A DNA stretch of 64,000 nucleotides from Rhytidiadelphus loreus (Eukaryota; Streptophyta; Bryopsida; Hypnales; Hylocomiaceae): assembly GCA_947034895.1 (NCBI GenBank), contig OX344763.1, forward strand, positions 46,747,025 through 46,811,024, read 5' to 3'. The notes beneath the pieces were generated by a model. It was not told the origin of the DNA. It was given only the letters and a program-made list of their open reading frames with translations, and did no database searches. This document shows positions 12,701 to 24,831 of this stretch, piece by piece (position 1 is the first letter of the stretch; the number at the start of each line of letters is the position of its first letter). Both the position numbers and the translations under genes were made by a program.

Positions 12701-15110
12701 AATCGGCTACTCGTCAGTGTCTCTACCCCGAATGGAGAGATGCATAATTTTCATATGAGGCTTTCCATCTAATCATAGGTGTAATCCTCTGTCAATGATC
12801 CTTGGTTATCATCATCTGGGTATCATTCTTCAACAGTGCAAACGATTAATAACAATTGGCTAATCGTGAGCGGCTCTACTCCAATCGGAAAGATACATAT
12901 TTTTTATGAACGTCTTTCCATGAAATCATCGGTATAAACCTCTGCATATGATCCCTGGCACCATACATAGTATATGATCCTTGGTACGATCCTCAATATA
13001 ATCCTCGTTGATTGAAGATTTGAGAAATCACTAAGCCTACTTTGATAATCACATGTGCTGCGATTATACCAATCATAAGAAATTATTCACTCTTTACAAG
13101 ATGTGGACATTTGTCTCTTAAGCAAGCATCCATGTCCTTTTCTCATCCAATGACAAGATTCTTTCTCCATGTCTGTACGATATGTGCACGTGCAACCGTC
13201 ACCTGAAAAGTACGAAGTGACGATTCCTGACGATTCTGGGTGCACTGACATACATATCTTCCGGACAAATAGAAGGCCCAAAAGCACAACGCTCCAAATT
13301 TTGAACTATCACGTTCGCTAAAATTTCGTTGAAATATTCTTGCCCTCCAGGGCACTCCAAAAACATTCAAACCACCACTGAGATATGAAGTTAAAGCAAG
13401 TGCAAAAGAGCTCGATACCTGACGAGAGCGGATCCCCCAAAATTGATCCTTGTTCGTATCGTCATGTACTTGAACGTTCCCAGATACATGTTAAACTTAT
13501 CATACACGTTTGTAATCTGTCGCAAGCTGATGGACGACACAAACGGCGTTCCGTTCGATCCATCTCTCAACAAACACAAGTACGTCACATTGCTCTGCGA
13601 GAGGTAGAGAATCTCCTTGTACAGCACCCCGGTGGAGGTCGTGATGATATTCTCCACAATGGTCGCTTCAATGGACATTTGAAAGGATGGGGGGCTGGCG
13701 GTGTTGTCGTAGTTCCCGTAGAAGAAGGCGGCTCTCAGCAAGTAGGTCGAGTTCTTGACCACGGGCAAGCTGTAGCAGTTCTTGGCTCGGGTGTCGGCGA
13801 AAGCTCGCAGGGAGTTGAGTTCGGTTAGAGAGGCGAAAGTGTAGTCGGTGGGGGGAAGCAAGCCTTGGTAATTGGTGCCGGTGGGGATGTAGGCGGTATC
13901 GGGGACCCATTGCACACCCGCTGCGTCGGAGGAATTATTCGTGGCTCCACAGTCGATGTTGAGCAAGTCTGTTAATTGATAGATCCACACAAACAAGCAT
14001 GTTAGAAAATTGGTTACGACGCACAGTCGAAGTGGCGAGGGATGTTATTGCATCATAAGAAGGTCGTAATGTCACGTTTCCATGGTTGAATCATGTTGAA
14101 TCATGCTCAATCACGAGTCTCAAAAAAAGAACGAATTTACTAGATATAACTGTGCAGTCTTCATGTCCATATGCAGGTGTCATCTCTACAGAAATGGACT
14201 CCATAATTGACGTTATGACATCATTGTAGCCATAGATAATTCTACGGTTGCAAATGGGAACAAGAGTTGAAGGAAATCAGCTAATCTGGGACATGATGGT
14301 CATCAACAACAATGCTATACGGTCCTCGCTCAATCACTTGGAGTAACGGTAACCAAATTGATGCATCAGAAAAAAGTTATAAGGTAACCCCAACTAAAAG
14401 CGACACTTATTAAGTGCTGAGCATAATTAAATGGTCAAATATTCATATGTGATTGTAAGAAAAACAAATAGTATGCAGAGAATGTGACTGTTCTTTGATT
14501 ACTATATGCAACACTTCTAATGGTTCTATCCTTTACTAATAGATAGGTGATCTTTAGAAACTCAAAACGAGTTCTCAAAATGAAAATGTACTCGTCGCAC
14601 AAGATTTTAGGGTGTCGCAATTAGGTACATGTTACAAATAGGTACCTCAACTCTCTCGACAAGCACCAGCTCTGAATCTACATTACTCAAATTTCAATAC
14701 ATTGTCCTTTTCACTTGAGACTCGTACCCCACTCCAAAAAACAACCAGATCGCGTACTAAAGCTCAAATAGCCGAACACGCCCTAACCATGGATCCAGTG
14801 ACAGTACACCGGCAGCACACAAGAGCCAATTTATTCGATTCTACCCTAGATTCCTCTCCAAAAAAGATGATATCCACGATGCAAAACAAGGGACAACCCA
14901 AGTACAGAACGTACATGACAAAATTCCTGACGGACACTATGTGTCGGTAGAACTAACGTTCGTAATACCACTGGTGAACGAGCCACTTCAACACACAAAA
15001 CCAGGAGTTTCAAAATAGTTTACACTCAAACCTGGAGAGCTCTGAGCGGAAGTGCTGCCGCAGCACACAACAAGAAGCACAACTACTGCGTAGGCCAAGC
15101 GCTTCTCCAT
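3746..15110 (-). CDS. Malectin-like LRR receptor kinase, complete 15-exon model
   Basis: A predicted plasma-membrane receptor kinase that would sense an extracellular ligand through its malectin-like and LRR regions; the ligand is unknown. Coding exons on the minus strand: 15110-15032, 13968-13419, 11978-11467, 10474-10339, 10190-10119, 9518-9450, 9096-9028, 8439-8368, 7718-7483, 6890-6694, 6093-5967, 5876-5808, 5270-5072, 4942-4807, 4072-3746. All have GT-AG borders and matching phases and give 949 residues. Residues 1-23 are a signal peptide; the malectin-like domain spans about 27-385 ([10 protein letters not shown] present). A GDPC-type cap and about four LRRs encoded by 69-72 bp exons cover 390-519, and a transmembrane helix lies at 549-572. 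The kinase spans about 625-905: GRGGFGPVY loop, K648, HRD D746, DFG D767 and [11 protein letters not shown], so it looks catalytically competent. The LRR and kinase resemble the Arabidopsis At1g67720/At2g37050 group of LRR-RLK subfamily I (from memory). The start is the ATG giving the best signal peptide; a TTTTGTGCAG acceptor just upstream hints at a 5'-UTR intron. Confidence 0.9.
4974..4992. repeat. Short telomere-like AAACCCT repeat in an intron
   Basis: Two adjacent copies of TAAACCC and a variant lie in the intron between exons 13 and 14 of the receptor kinase gene. The array is too short to be a telomere remnant with any certainty. AAACCCTAA also occurs in plant promoters as the telo-box. 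Confidence 0.4.
9832..9911. mobile_element. Stowaway-like MITE (80 bp) in a receptor kinase intron
   Basis: The element starts CTCCCTCTGTTTC and ends GAAACAAAGGGAG. These are near-perfect inverted repeats that extend inward through an AAAAAGAC/GTCTTTTT pair, and TA flanks both sides. Stowaway elements of the Tc1/mariner superfamily have CTCCCTC ends and a TA target duplication. It lies in the intron between exons 5 and 6 and should form a hairpin in the pre-mRNA. It has no coding capacity. Confidence 0.85.
12060..13000. repeat. Degenerate ~150-bp tandem repeat in intron 2 of the receptor kinase gene
   Basis: The motifs AACAATgGGCTAATCGTC, GATGCATAATTTTCAT, CTTTCCAT.TAATCATCGGT and ATCATCTGGGTATCATT recur in the same order. 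The first starts at about 12278, 12550, 12698 and 12851, so the period is near 150 bp with one divergent or partial unit between 12278 and 12550. Copies are diverged by substitutions and small indels. No open frame or known element is evident. The array accounts for most of this 1.4-kb intron. Confidence 0.75.
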
Positions 15111-15476
15111 CGCTCGGGCCGGATCCTTATCCTCAAAGCAAAGAACTTCTTCTCTAGCGCAGGCAAATCTGCACAAAATAGGGAGCCATTTGTGGAAACT
15201 ACCTAGACATGGCTACAGACTCTATCAGGAAGAGCTACAACCAAAATGTGCCTGGCACTGAAGAAAAAACACACTCTGGAAGAAATGGGTCTATAAGCTA
15301 TTGAGCTTGCCATCTAAGTTAGATCTGAGTTGGTGTGTTGAGAGAGGAGCGTTGACATTCGTGACCCACTGCAGGTCGGCAACGAAAGATGCGGAAGACC
15401 GATTTTTTGTTTGATTGGGAATCTTCACGCGGTATTGGTCAACTTTTGGAGAGAATCATCCAGGGGGGGGCAGGGC

Positions 15477-15487
15477 ATATATATAAA
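15477..15487 (-). promoter_or_regulatory. Possible TATA element of the receptor kinase gene
   Basis: An alternating TA string ending in AAAG on the plus strand lies about 370 bp upstream of the receptor kinase ATG. It reads as a TATA-like string in both orientations. If used for the minus-strand gene it would give a 5' leader of about 340 nt. There is no transcript evidence. Confidence 0.25.
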
Positions 15488-15917
15488 GGCACCTTTGCTT
15501 ATTATAGTTGTGCGACGAGCCTGGGCACGCCTCCCATCCGGGCAGCCACGCCAAAGAAGAACCGGCCCGCGCCGGACGCGCTGCTGCTCCGTACCGCCTG
15601 CCTGGCACCGCAGCCACCGCTGCTACAGATCCGATCTTCTCGCGTAAACCTCCCTCGTCGTCTGTAGGCCACTTGACTTGCAAGAAAACCGAATTTCAAA
15701 GAGCAATGCTAGCTACACGAATATTAAACAATTGGTGTATTGGGGACAATTGTTGGACACACAATTATACCAGCAATCCCTGCTTTGAGTTGTCCAGGTG
15801 ACTGGAAATGGTCAAGCAGAAGAGGTACAACAAATCTATGTACGTGAGAATTTGGGCTTCGGTACGAGCTGCAAAGCTCAAAATATTTCAAGAGCTGCAG
15901 AACTATTGATTGAGATT

Positions 15918-16022
15918 GTCAGGGATAGCATCACTACTGACCACCTACTCAATGAATTCCATCAGCACGCTTCTTTCAGCGTCGTAATTGTCAGGGATAG
16001 CACGCACCAACACTGACCACCT
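15918..16022 (+). repeat. Imperfect 69-bp tandem duplication, related to a copy at 20.94 kb
   Basis: ATTGTCAGGGATAGCA followed by ACTGACCACCTAC occurs twice, about 69 bp apart. Between them is a block of about 45 bp (CACCTACT..CAATGAATTCCATCA..CTTTCAGCGTCGTA, about 15941-15988) that recurs in the same orientation at about 20944-20992. The two related blocks lie on either side of the hAT remnant. Confidence 0.6.
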
Positions 16023-17052
16023 ACCAGGGATCTCAGAACTGGCTAAATTGCGCCAGAATTCTACCTTTTCAACCTGTTCGCTAAAAGTACATTGCAGAAA
16101 TGAACACCTGGAAAACATTTTGAGCAGAAATCTACAGAAGCAAGGACATCCATTCGTTGTTGTTCGAATTCATCCAGTTGCGAGGGAGCAGGAAGTTTAC
16201 GAATTTTTTTTCATTCGTTCGCTGCCTTGCAGCCTGCACCGTCGATCTGGAAGCCGGGCGGCGCAATCCGAGGGTGCTGGTTCGCGATGGTAGGGTTTGA
16301 GTACCTGCACAGGGAGAGGGGGGTTAGCATCTTCTTCTCCAGAAGTTGTTTTAGTTTAGCGCTTACCTTGTTTAGGTTTTTCCATTAGTGACTCACTCTC
16401 TGACGGAGATTAGTGAGTATCAGAGTTTCAGTGTTTCCGCCAGGACGCCATTCGCCAGACCGCCGCTGCCTGCAGTCCTGCATTTGTGTGGATTCTCAGA
16501 ATCAATTTTGCCATTACTCCTTTTCAAAACTCAATTTCCCTCGCTTGGTCGCTCAGACGCTCACTCGCTCCCCGATTTGAATTCCTACTTTGGAACTTTG
16601 GATTTCGGGAATGCCCCCGCCGCCATTGCGCCACTTCCTCGTTGCAGTGGAATACCGAAACCAGTGTGGAACTGAAAATTGTTGTTGCTTTGACTCCTGC
16701 ATTCACTGCAATTTGGAAATGGAGGCGGCCAGGCGGGCCAGGCGGCAATTGAACGGCTTACGGGCTACGGCTATTTGCTGCAATCGAGAATTTAATCTTC
16801 CCTTCCTCTGGTTTGCAATTGTGCTTTTACGCATTGCTTGATTTGTTTCTCTTCCTTGTGGTCTGCGTCTTTGCATACGTCGAATTGTTGATAGTCTTGA
16901 GTCTTGAAAGTGATGCTCTTGCGCTGCATCGACCTGTGGTTCCTTCTTGCTTACCTTGCCGATGTGCTGTTCTTTTCTTATCACATTTTTTTGGCTGCGC
17001 GTTGGTTGTTTTGTACTGTTTGCTTGGGTGTTCGGGGTGCAGTTTTCTTCTA

Positions 17053-20000
17053 ATGGCGCCACGGTTGAAGCTCCCAGAGAACTTTCGGGTGCGTACATTC
17101 GGGTCCAACCGCAACACAAGCGGTTTGGGGAAGTATTTGGTTGCCAATGCTAATCCCATTGCTCCTGACTGCGTCGAGATCAGTCATGTTTCGGAGATGC
17201 GTTTTTCTCAACTTCCTACACATGCGATGTCTCGTGACGGCCCCACTTCTGATGTAACCGTGATCTCTCCAATTACTGATCTTGCAAGCGATGGCGAGGG
17301 ACATGCGTTGGGGAAGAGGACGAAAACGCATGGAGTCTCGGGGCGTAAGAAGACGAAGACTGCCGCCACGACTGTGACCCGTCGATGGCAGGAAGTGTAG
17401 GCATGTAAATTTGCCTGGGCGGAGGGTGAGTTCAATTCCGATGGAGATGTCGTTGGGATTTTGTGTCGCAGTTGTACTTCGATAACGGGGCGACGCAAGA
17501 TCCTCGTTCCTAAAGCTGACAATCTGGAGAAACATGAGGGTAAACGTACATGCCACGAGGATGGCGTTCCCCTGCCTCATCTAAAGAAAGGTGACATTTT
17601 TACCAAACACAATTGCAAACACTTGCAGTTGGTGAAACTGTGGGCTGGACGAAGGCAATCCGCAACTGTTGCTGACCAATTGCTTGGAGGCTTGGACGGT
17701 GAGTTCAAGCGGAAGCAGGTTCAATTCTCAACCCTTTTTCACATTTTAACTTACGGTCGGCCAATGTGCGATTACGAGCGTCATCAGGAGTTGCTCAAGC
17801 AGCTGAAGGTAAGGAATCTCCCCAAGAAACATTGGTCGGAGACGACTGGCTAGGAGATGAGTGAACATCTCCATGGTTCTGTCTTGGCGGCACTGAAGTT
17901 TGTTGTGCAATCTGTGTCAGTCATTTCCATAAGTGCCGATGAGGTCACTGCAATTGATAATACGTCTTGGTTGGGGGTCCACGTCTATGCCATGGACTAG
18001 TGGGAGAGAATACCGCATCTCCTTCTCTTGTCTTCTGTTTCAGAGGGTGGTACTGCAACTCACTTGATTGACTTGATCATGCATGGTTTGATGGGGGAGG
18101 GAGGGCTGACGCGTGAGGAAATTGCACGAAAATTGGTGTGCTTTGGTGCCGATGGTGTTAGTACACTTCAGGGGTCCAGGACCGGAGCCACAGCCCAGAT
18201 TCGGGAGAAATGGTCTCCGTTTCTAATTGGTGCCAGTTGTGTGAGTCATCGGTTGAACCTCGTGGTTGAGACAATGTCGAAATTTCCTTTGGTGTCGAGA
18301 CTTGAAGGTCTCTTCCAGACCGTGTATGCATACTTCTGCCGAAGCAATAAGCGTCACACTGAATTGCAGAGGCTCGCTGATCTCATGGAAACTAAGGGTA
18401 ACAAAATGGTGCACAATGTGGAAACTCGATGGATTTCCATGCGGAGTCCTGCAACGAGAATTTTATCGGAGTACCGCACTTTACTCGTCAAGATGGGGGT
18501 GGACATGACAGTAGGACCTGGTTCTAAATCTCAAGCTGCAGACAACTTCGATCTGTTGGCTGATGTTGAAGTCTTGCTTTCACTGTCTCTGTTTGTGCCT
18601 CTTGTCAATGCTGTGCATTGCCTCATAAAGCTTTCACAGTCTCGTGATGTCTTCATTTGTGATTTCTTGAGCGCGGTGAAGTTGTGTCAAGACAAGTTGG
18701 CATGCAAATTTGTTGATGGCGCGACTGCTTATAGCAAAGCTGATTTTCACTATTACAATGACTTGGTCTCATTGTCCAGCGCGGACATCCCCCTGGAGTG
18801 GTCTCCGCTGCCTGGAGACAGCGGCATTTGCCACTTGGTGTTTAACTTTGAAATCACTCGCGTTTTTGCACGCTGCCACGATAAACAGAGTGGTCAGCAT
18901 TTGTTTGTGACGCAGGAGGAGTTCAACCGGGTGCAAGACAATGTCGAACGGCAATTTTCAGGCAAGTTTTCAGATTTGTCATTTTACTTTTTTATATTTG
19001 CTCATGTTTGTTGAGGGTTAGTTTTTTAAATTTCAGTTAGACATTTTTTTTGATAAGGCAAGTTGCTTGTTATTTGCTTACTTGCTTATAGGTTACTTGC
19101 TTACTTGCTTATAGGGTTTATGTTGTATGTTTGGCTGTGCAGGTTCATACTTTGGTTTGCTTTTGCCTTAGACTAAGGTTTGGCTTAGACTGAGGTTGGC
19201 TTAGACTGAGGTTTAGGCTTCTGCCGTAGACTGAGGTTTTCACTTTGGTTTCACAGACACATGGGGCGTACACTGAGGTTGTTTTCCATTTCCCTGTTCT
19301 GTTGTTTGAATTCACGTTGTTTATGTCTGTTGGTGCTTTGGCGGAGAGTCGGAGACTAAGGTTTTTAGTTTTTCATTTTTTTTGAACGCACCTTCAATTT
19401 GTACCGCGGCTACAGGTCAGATTGGACTATACTTGCTGCTGTTCGTTACATTATGTGCATGGCTGCATGTTTGTGCATCTAATACGTTTGGTTGCATTTG
19501 TGCAGAGATTGCTTCCAACCTCATTGACGAGCTTGACCGCAGGTTTCCTCAGCAGGAGCTGTTAGATGCTTTTGGCATCATCTATCCGCAGTATTGGAGG
19601 TAGGATGGTGCCGATGCCAGTTTTGGACATCACTTGGCGGTGCTCAAAGAGTTCTATTGCAATTCGAAATTGGTAAATGGAGGACGTCCTTTGTGTGATG
19701 GGGGGGTTCCATACACTTGTCCGGAGATGCTTTCAGCGTCTGCTTTGGACAATCAGCAAGGGCTTTTTAAAGTGACCATGAAAGCAAATGCTGAGGCAGC
19801 TTGTGGGCCACCGTTTAACTTGAATCCGGTCATCGCATTGTGGCGGAAACTCTCCCAATCTCGGCATTTGAGTAAGCTTATTCCGGAGTACTTTAAGCTT
19901 GCAGAAATAGGTTGTTGTCTAGTTCTTGGTTCAGTGGAGGATGAGAGGTGTTTTTCCACACTCATGTTTCTTAAATCTTGCCAAAGAAATAGGCTAGGAA

Positions 20001-20125
20001 AGCACCTGCCGTTGGTTGTATGCATATTTGGGCAGAAATACTTTTCGCTTGAGAATTTCCTTTACAAGGAAGCCATCGAATCGTGGAAAAGTGCGGTAAA
20101 GGTGGGACGGCAAGGAGATGCGTAG
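17053..20125 (+). pseudogene. hAT-family transposase remnant (DUF659-like), four in-frame TAG stops
   Basis: One reading frame starts at the ATG at 17053, continues to 18961, crosses a GC-AG intron (18962-19505) and resumes in phase to a final TAG at 20123-20125, about 842 codons in all. TAG interrupts it at 17398, 17851, 17998 and 19601, with no frameshift. The N-terminal half has a CxxC...H...C zinc-finger-like segment. The central part has hAT/DUF659 features: SADEVT, CFGADGVSTLQG, CVSHRLNLVVE and TRWISM. The C-terminus has the hAT dimerisation block (VEDERCFSTL...RNRLGKHL). The intron holds short repeats of TTGCTTACTTGC and AGACTGAGG. Element ends were not found. The transposase assignment is strong. 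It is inactive as read, unless the stops are bypassed. Confidence 0.85.
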
Positions 20126-20992
20126 ATTCTATGTAGGACCAGTATCCTCATCATGCCAAACTTTGCCTTAGTTTTCATGAAATTAGGCGTGCCTTGCAAT
20201 TCAACTTTCCTTCACTGAAGATCTAGCGGATCGTGCTGCCTGAGAAGGTGATCTAGTGTTGTTGGTTTCTTCGGCAATCTGCTGTTGTCGTGGAGCCATT
20301 GCTGGAATTTGGCGACTTAGCGAGCTGCATTCATGTTGGAGCTTGGCGACTTGGCGACCTGCATTCCTGTTGGAGCGCTCGGAGTATCCTTGGCTGGATG
20401 TACATTTTTTTTATATTTCTTTTCCTAACGTGTCTTGTTTTGTGTTGTGCAGGACACTAACACTGCAATTGGGCAGTCTAGAAGGGTTCAATTCCCTTGT
20501 TAGTGACTTAGAATTCTACATTTACATTTTCAATGTGAAAGCATGTAACAAATTTTTGGCAATATAATGTATTGTTTATGAATGTGTTGCCTTGGGATGG
20601 AAATGGAAGTGTGCAACAATTGTTTTTGCAATATGATGTGATTTTCCATGAATGTTTTGCCTTGGTTACAGAAATTCGATATTGTATGACATTTTTTCTT
20701 CCCACTTAGTAATTTCAAGCTCCAAATATGCACATAAAATCGCTTCATGTTTGCACCAAAATTTTCAAGATGTCGCAACTTGTACCCTACTAGAAAAAAA
20801 AAATATGCAAAATTCCACATTTAAAAATTCAGTTTATCTCCCTTGTTCCACCAAAAGAAATAGGGGTCGCGGAAATAGCTCCCTATCGTACCACGGGTAT
20901 AGCCTTCACTCGAAATTTCGGAAATAGGTTCTGGGAACGTTGCCACCTACTTATCAATGAATTCCATCATAAAGGTTTCCTTCAGCGTCGTA

Positions 20993-21318
20993 AGGTAAGA
21001 AGTCCATAAATCGACCATTTAAGAGCTGGAACTGAGTTTTGAGGAGGTGCAACTTCTTGAAATATTTTTCAGTAAATTATCCTGGAAAGATAAGTGGAGT
21101 TGGCATCTAACCCAAGTTATTTCATATGTTTCGGAACTTTCTGGAATTAGTTATGAATTTTTGAAGTTTAAATGCAGTGGGTTCTAAAATCGCCCACCTC
21201 TTGAAATGTAAAGTGTTTATACATTGGTTGATACAATTAAAAAGCAACATGTACAAATAGTGTACATTTCAGGAGGTGGACGATTTTAGAGCCTAAGCGC
21301 TTTATGGACATGTTACCT
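20993..21318. mobile_element. 326-bp MITE with AGGTA... ends and TA duplication (copy 1)
   Basis: The ends are AGGTAAGAAGTCCATAAA and, read inward on the other strand, AGGTAACATGTCCATAAA (16 of 18 identical), with TA on both sides. A second internal inverted repeat, about 28 bp per arm at 21181-21208 and 21267-21294, makes the element foldback-like. It is related in sequence to the element at 31431-31715 and has similar ends to the pogo-like transposon at 42004-45706. There is no ORF. Confidence 0.75.
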
Positions 21319-23830
21319 TAAGCAACTTTGCTTCCTTCAGTTCGCTCTAGAGCTTTGGCGCAGGTGGTCATTCAATTAACCCCTAAACGTCTGGACAGGG
21401 TCTTCTCCAAAATGAACGATTTGGAAAAAAAACATTATAAAGTACTGTTTGGGAGAATATTTTGGAGTTGATTTGTGAATATATAAAAATTGTAGATTTT
21501 GAGTTTTAGATTCCATTTGTACGGTTAGATTCACCAATGCTATCACCAATATATTTTTTTAACATTTTGGAAGGAAAATTTTAAAATTCCTTTTGAATTT
21601 GATTACAAACAAAATATTATCATTTTTTTAGTAAAAGTTGTTGGAATGGATTTGAAATGAGGTTCTCTTGATGTGGTGATTTTTTTGAAATTTTTGTGCT
21701 CTTTAAATCTCTATGACCTCATTTTTGCAAATCCAATTTTGAAGTAGAGTCAATGCAATTTTGGCTTGTTCAACCACTTGAGACATACTTCCTCATTTGT
21801 AATTTTAGAAAAATATGTACTCTAGTAACACCAAATCCAACCATTAGATAGGCAAAGAACTTGATAAAGTATCTCCACAAATTATGATGACTTTCATCCA
21901 AGCAATAATGAGAAAGAAACAAAAATCTAAATCTATTCATCATCTAAAAATTGGACATTGGAGCACTTAAAGGAATCCATTAACAATTATTGTTAGTATT
22001 CTCTATAAAATCATTAGGGCGCTAATCGGATGCAGCCAACACATCAAGGGTAGTCCCACCTTCTTCACCCCATTTTCAATTCTTGGAGAATAGGGACGTG
22101 ACGCTTCCTCATTGTCTATCCGTGGCTTACTTAGCTCCCATTTTCCAAGAATTGAGAATGCCCATTTTTCTCCTCCAGAGGTGAAGAATGGATGTCAAGA
22201 AGATTTCTTGAAGATTTTTCACTCCTCCATAGCTCACTTTTACCTTGCTTTCAAGACACATTTTTGTTTTGTTACATCCCTTATTTTGCCTAAATTTTGC
22301 AATGCCTGCACCACCTACACATTTGTTTGCACATCCATTGTGGCATCTACGACAATGAATCTCATTCTCTAGTTTCCATTCTCCATGTTACTCACCTACG
22401 GAAGGAGTGTCACACCTTCATGCAAAACAACTCCCCATTGGCTCTTTTTTTCTCTCACCAACTTCTCATTCTTCATAGGAGTTTGCTTCTCAAAGAAGGT
22501 GTGACTATCCCTATTATGTGCACATTAAACCAAAGTAATCTATCTTCATAATTTCATTCACACAATTTGTTGTAGTCCCGGTTGTAGCATCCCAAGTTTT
22601 CATAATTGTATCATGGGTTTCAAACTCAATTTGAATTTGGACCATATCCAAATTTCATTGAATTTCATAATAATAATCTCAATGCTATGTCGAAATTGTT
22701 TTCAAGATGACTTTGAGATTAGCAAGGAGGAAGATAAGCACCACCACCTTTGTCCTTCCCTATAAAGGTAGCCCAAATAATAGTGCCCTTTAAAATGGCA
22801 TTGAGGCCCATACTTTATCCTTCTCAAGGTGAAAGGCATCAACAATTTTTGTCCTTTCCATTTTTGACTAAATATAAAATTTCACAAATTTTTCCACATA
22901 TTCATATACTCTTGAATCACATTCAAATCAAAAACAAATAATGAACTACACATACAAGGTTGTGTTATTGTATCAAGTTGACAATAGAATTGATTATTTT
23001 GAGAATCATAGTCGACTTCAAGTAATCTATGGGACATTCACACTAAGTGTTAGTTGAATATGTAAATAAATTTGAGACCTCAAAATTTACATAAGGGTTC
23101 AAACCACTTCAATATTTCACCCATCTATACCTACCAAAATCCCAACCACTCATACAAAAAATCAAACCACTAATAATTATATAAAATCATCTATGGTTTT
23201 ATATCAAAGCATGGTCCTTTTCAAAAGCCCGGCCTATGTGAATGTCCCATAATTTCAATACCTTTCCAAAACAATTGAATTTAGCCATTCCTAGGCAATT
23301 TGCATGCCCCAAACATTTGAATTTTTTTCAAAAACGTCCTCTAGGAAGGGTGGAAAAAAAATCCACATTGTCCTTAGAATTCAAAGGAAGAAACCAAATG
23401 GTACATGTCCTAAATAGTGGCCATATTTCCAATTTTAAAAGTTCAAAATTCAAAACTTTGCTTAGATTCCTCATTATTTGACCCATTCTAGTAGAGTGGT
23501 AAGAGTGTTAAACTATTTACGTGCGGCGCTGGGGTATTTTTAGGGGGGGTATTTATTTGTTTTTTTGAATTCAGGCCCCTATAATTACTTATAAACCCCC
23601 CTAGAGCCCATATTATCATGCCTATCTTTACTTATAATACGTACATAGGCTAAATTTATTGGAGGCTATTTTCTTTATAAAGAACAAAACTAATTTAACA
23701 AGTAATGAGAATTAAAGTGACAAGATATGCCCTGTACACCCACAAGATTCAACTTTAAGGCAAAAAATGGATGTGTTTACATTAGAATGCATACTTGAAG
23801 ACAAATACATGCACAAATGCTAAATAAAAG
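21319..23830. other. AT-rich intergenic DNA
   Basis: No gene is supported; open frames are short and AT-driven. One TTAACCCCTAAA string at 21375-21386 matches the ends of the TTAA-flanked elements described further on, but I found no matching partner end for it. Confidence 0.4.
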
Positions 23831-23836
23831 CAAGAC

Positions 23837-23968
23837 ATTACAAATGACAAAGTAATGAAAGAGTTTAATGTACAAAATGTGTTAAAAAACACAAACATTA
23901 CAAATGAAAAAGTAATGAAAGAGTTTAATGTACTAAAGGTGTTAAAAAACACAAACATTACAAATCAT
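23837..23968 (+). repeat. 60-bp tandem duplication
   Basis: The block containing CATTACAAATGA.AAAGTAATG, GAGTTTAATGTAC and GTGTTAAAAAACACAAA occurs twice with a shift of exactly 60 bp and few mismatches, then begins a third partial copy. Since 60 is a multiple of three, the copies remain in one open frame, but no function is apparent. Confidence 0.8.
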
Positions 23969-24519
23969 TTACAAGAACTATGGCAACAAGCTGCAGTTCT
24001 AAGCCATCCAACACATGTGAAAAAAAATTTAGAGTCTATGACACAAATGTCTACTTGTACATGAGACTCATAGTCACCCCAAACCAATTGGAGAAGTGAT
24101 CAGCTCCTTCACTCCTACAACCATGTTCTGCAAATCCACCAATCATCACATTCCAAGTGATTACACTGCACCCCATAAATCACAAGTCACAAGTCTGATT
24201 GACAAAACCAGCAGCCTCTCAGAAAACAGTCATGCATCAAAAAAGATGCCACACTTCCAATACATGTGAACAAGTGCATCCCTCACACACAAATGTGACT
24301 GAAGTCCTCCTTTCAGCTCTACTTTCAGCTCTACAAGGCCCCAAGATGTGCACATGCATTCAAAAAAATTGCATAAGGAATAGCATTTGGTTTAGGGCCA
24401 ACCGGTTGCACTTGAAGAAGCACTTCAACTGGTTTGTGCCCACAGCCATGTTCAGCGACTCCACCAATCCTCACGGTCCATGCAATTCATGCGATCCTCC
24501 ACAACTCATCCTTCACTTG

Positions 24520-24714
24520 TGCATCATCCACACTGCCACATTTACCACACATGTGAACAAGCGCATTGTGCATCATCCACACTGCCACATTTTCCACACA
24601 TGTGAACAAGCGCATTGTGCATCATCCACACTGCCACATTTACCAAACATATGAACAAGCGCATTGTGCATCATCCACACTGCCACATTTACAATGCATG
24701 TGAACAAGCGCATT
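24520..24714 (+). repeat. 49-bp minisatellite, four units
   Basis: The unit contains GTGCATCATCCACACTGCC, ACATTTACCACACATG and TGAACAAGCGCATT. The last motif starts at 24555, 24604, 24653 and 24702, giving a constant 49-bp period with very few differences. It lies about 120 bp beyond the stop codon of the downstream exon of the zinc-module gene, in its probable 3' flank. Confidence 0.9.
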
Positions 24715-24831
24715 GCCCCCCGTACATCCCATTGTAGCCCACAATATCACCACCACATGAACTTTTCTGCCCCACTGCGAAGGTTTAGGACTCATCTGAA
24801 GTATGGGAGGCCGAAGGTGATCCACCGAAAG

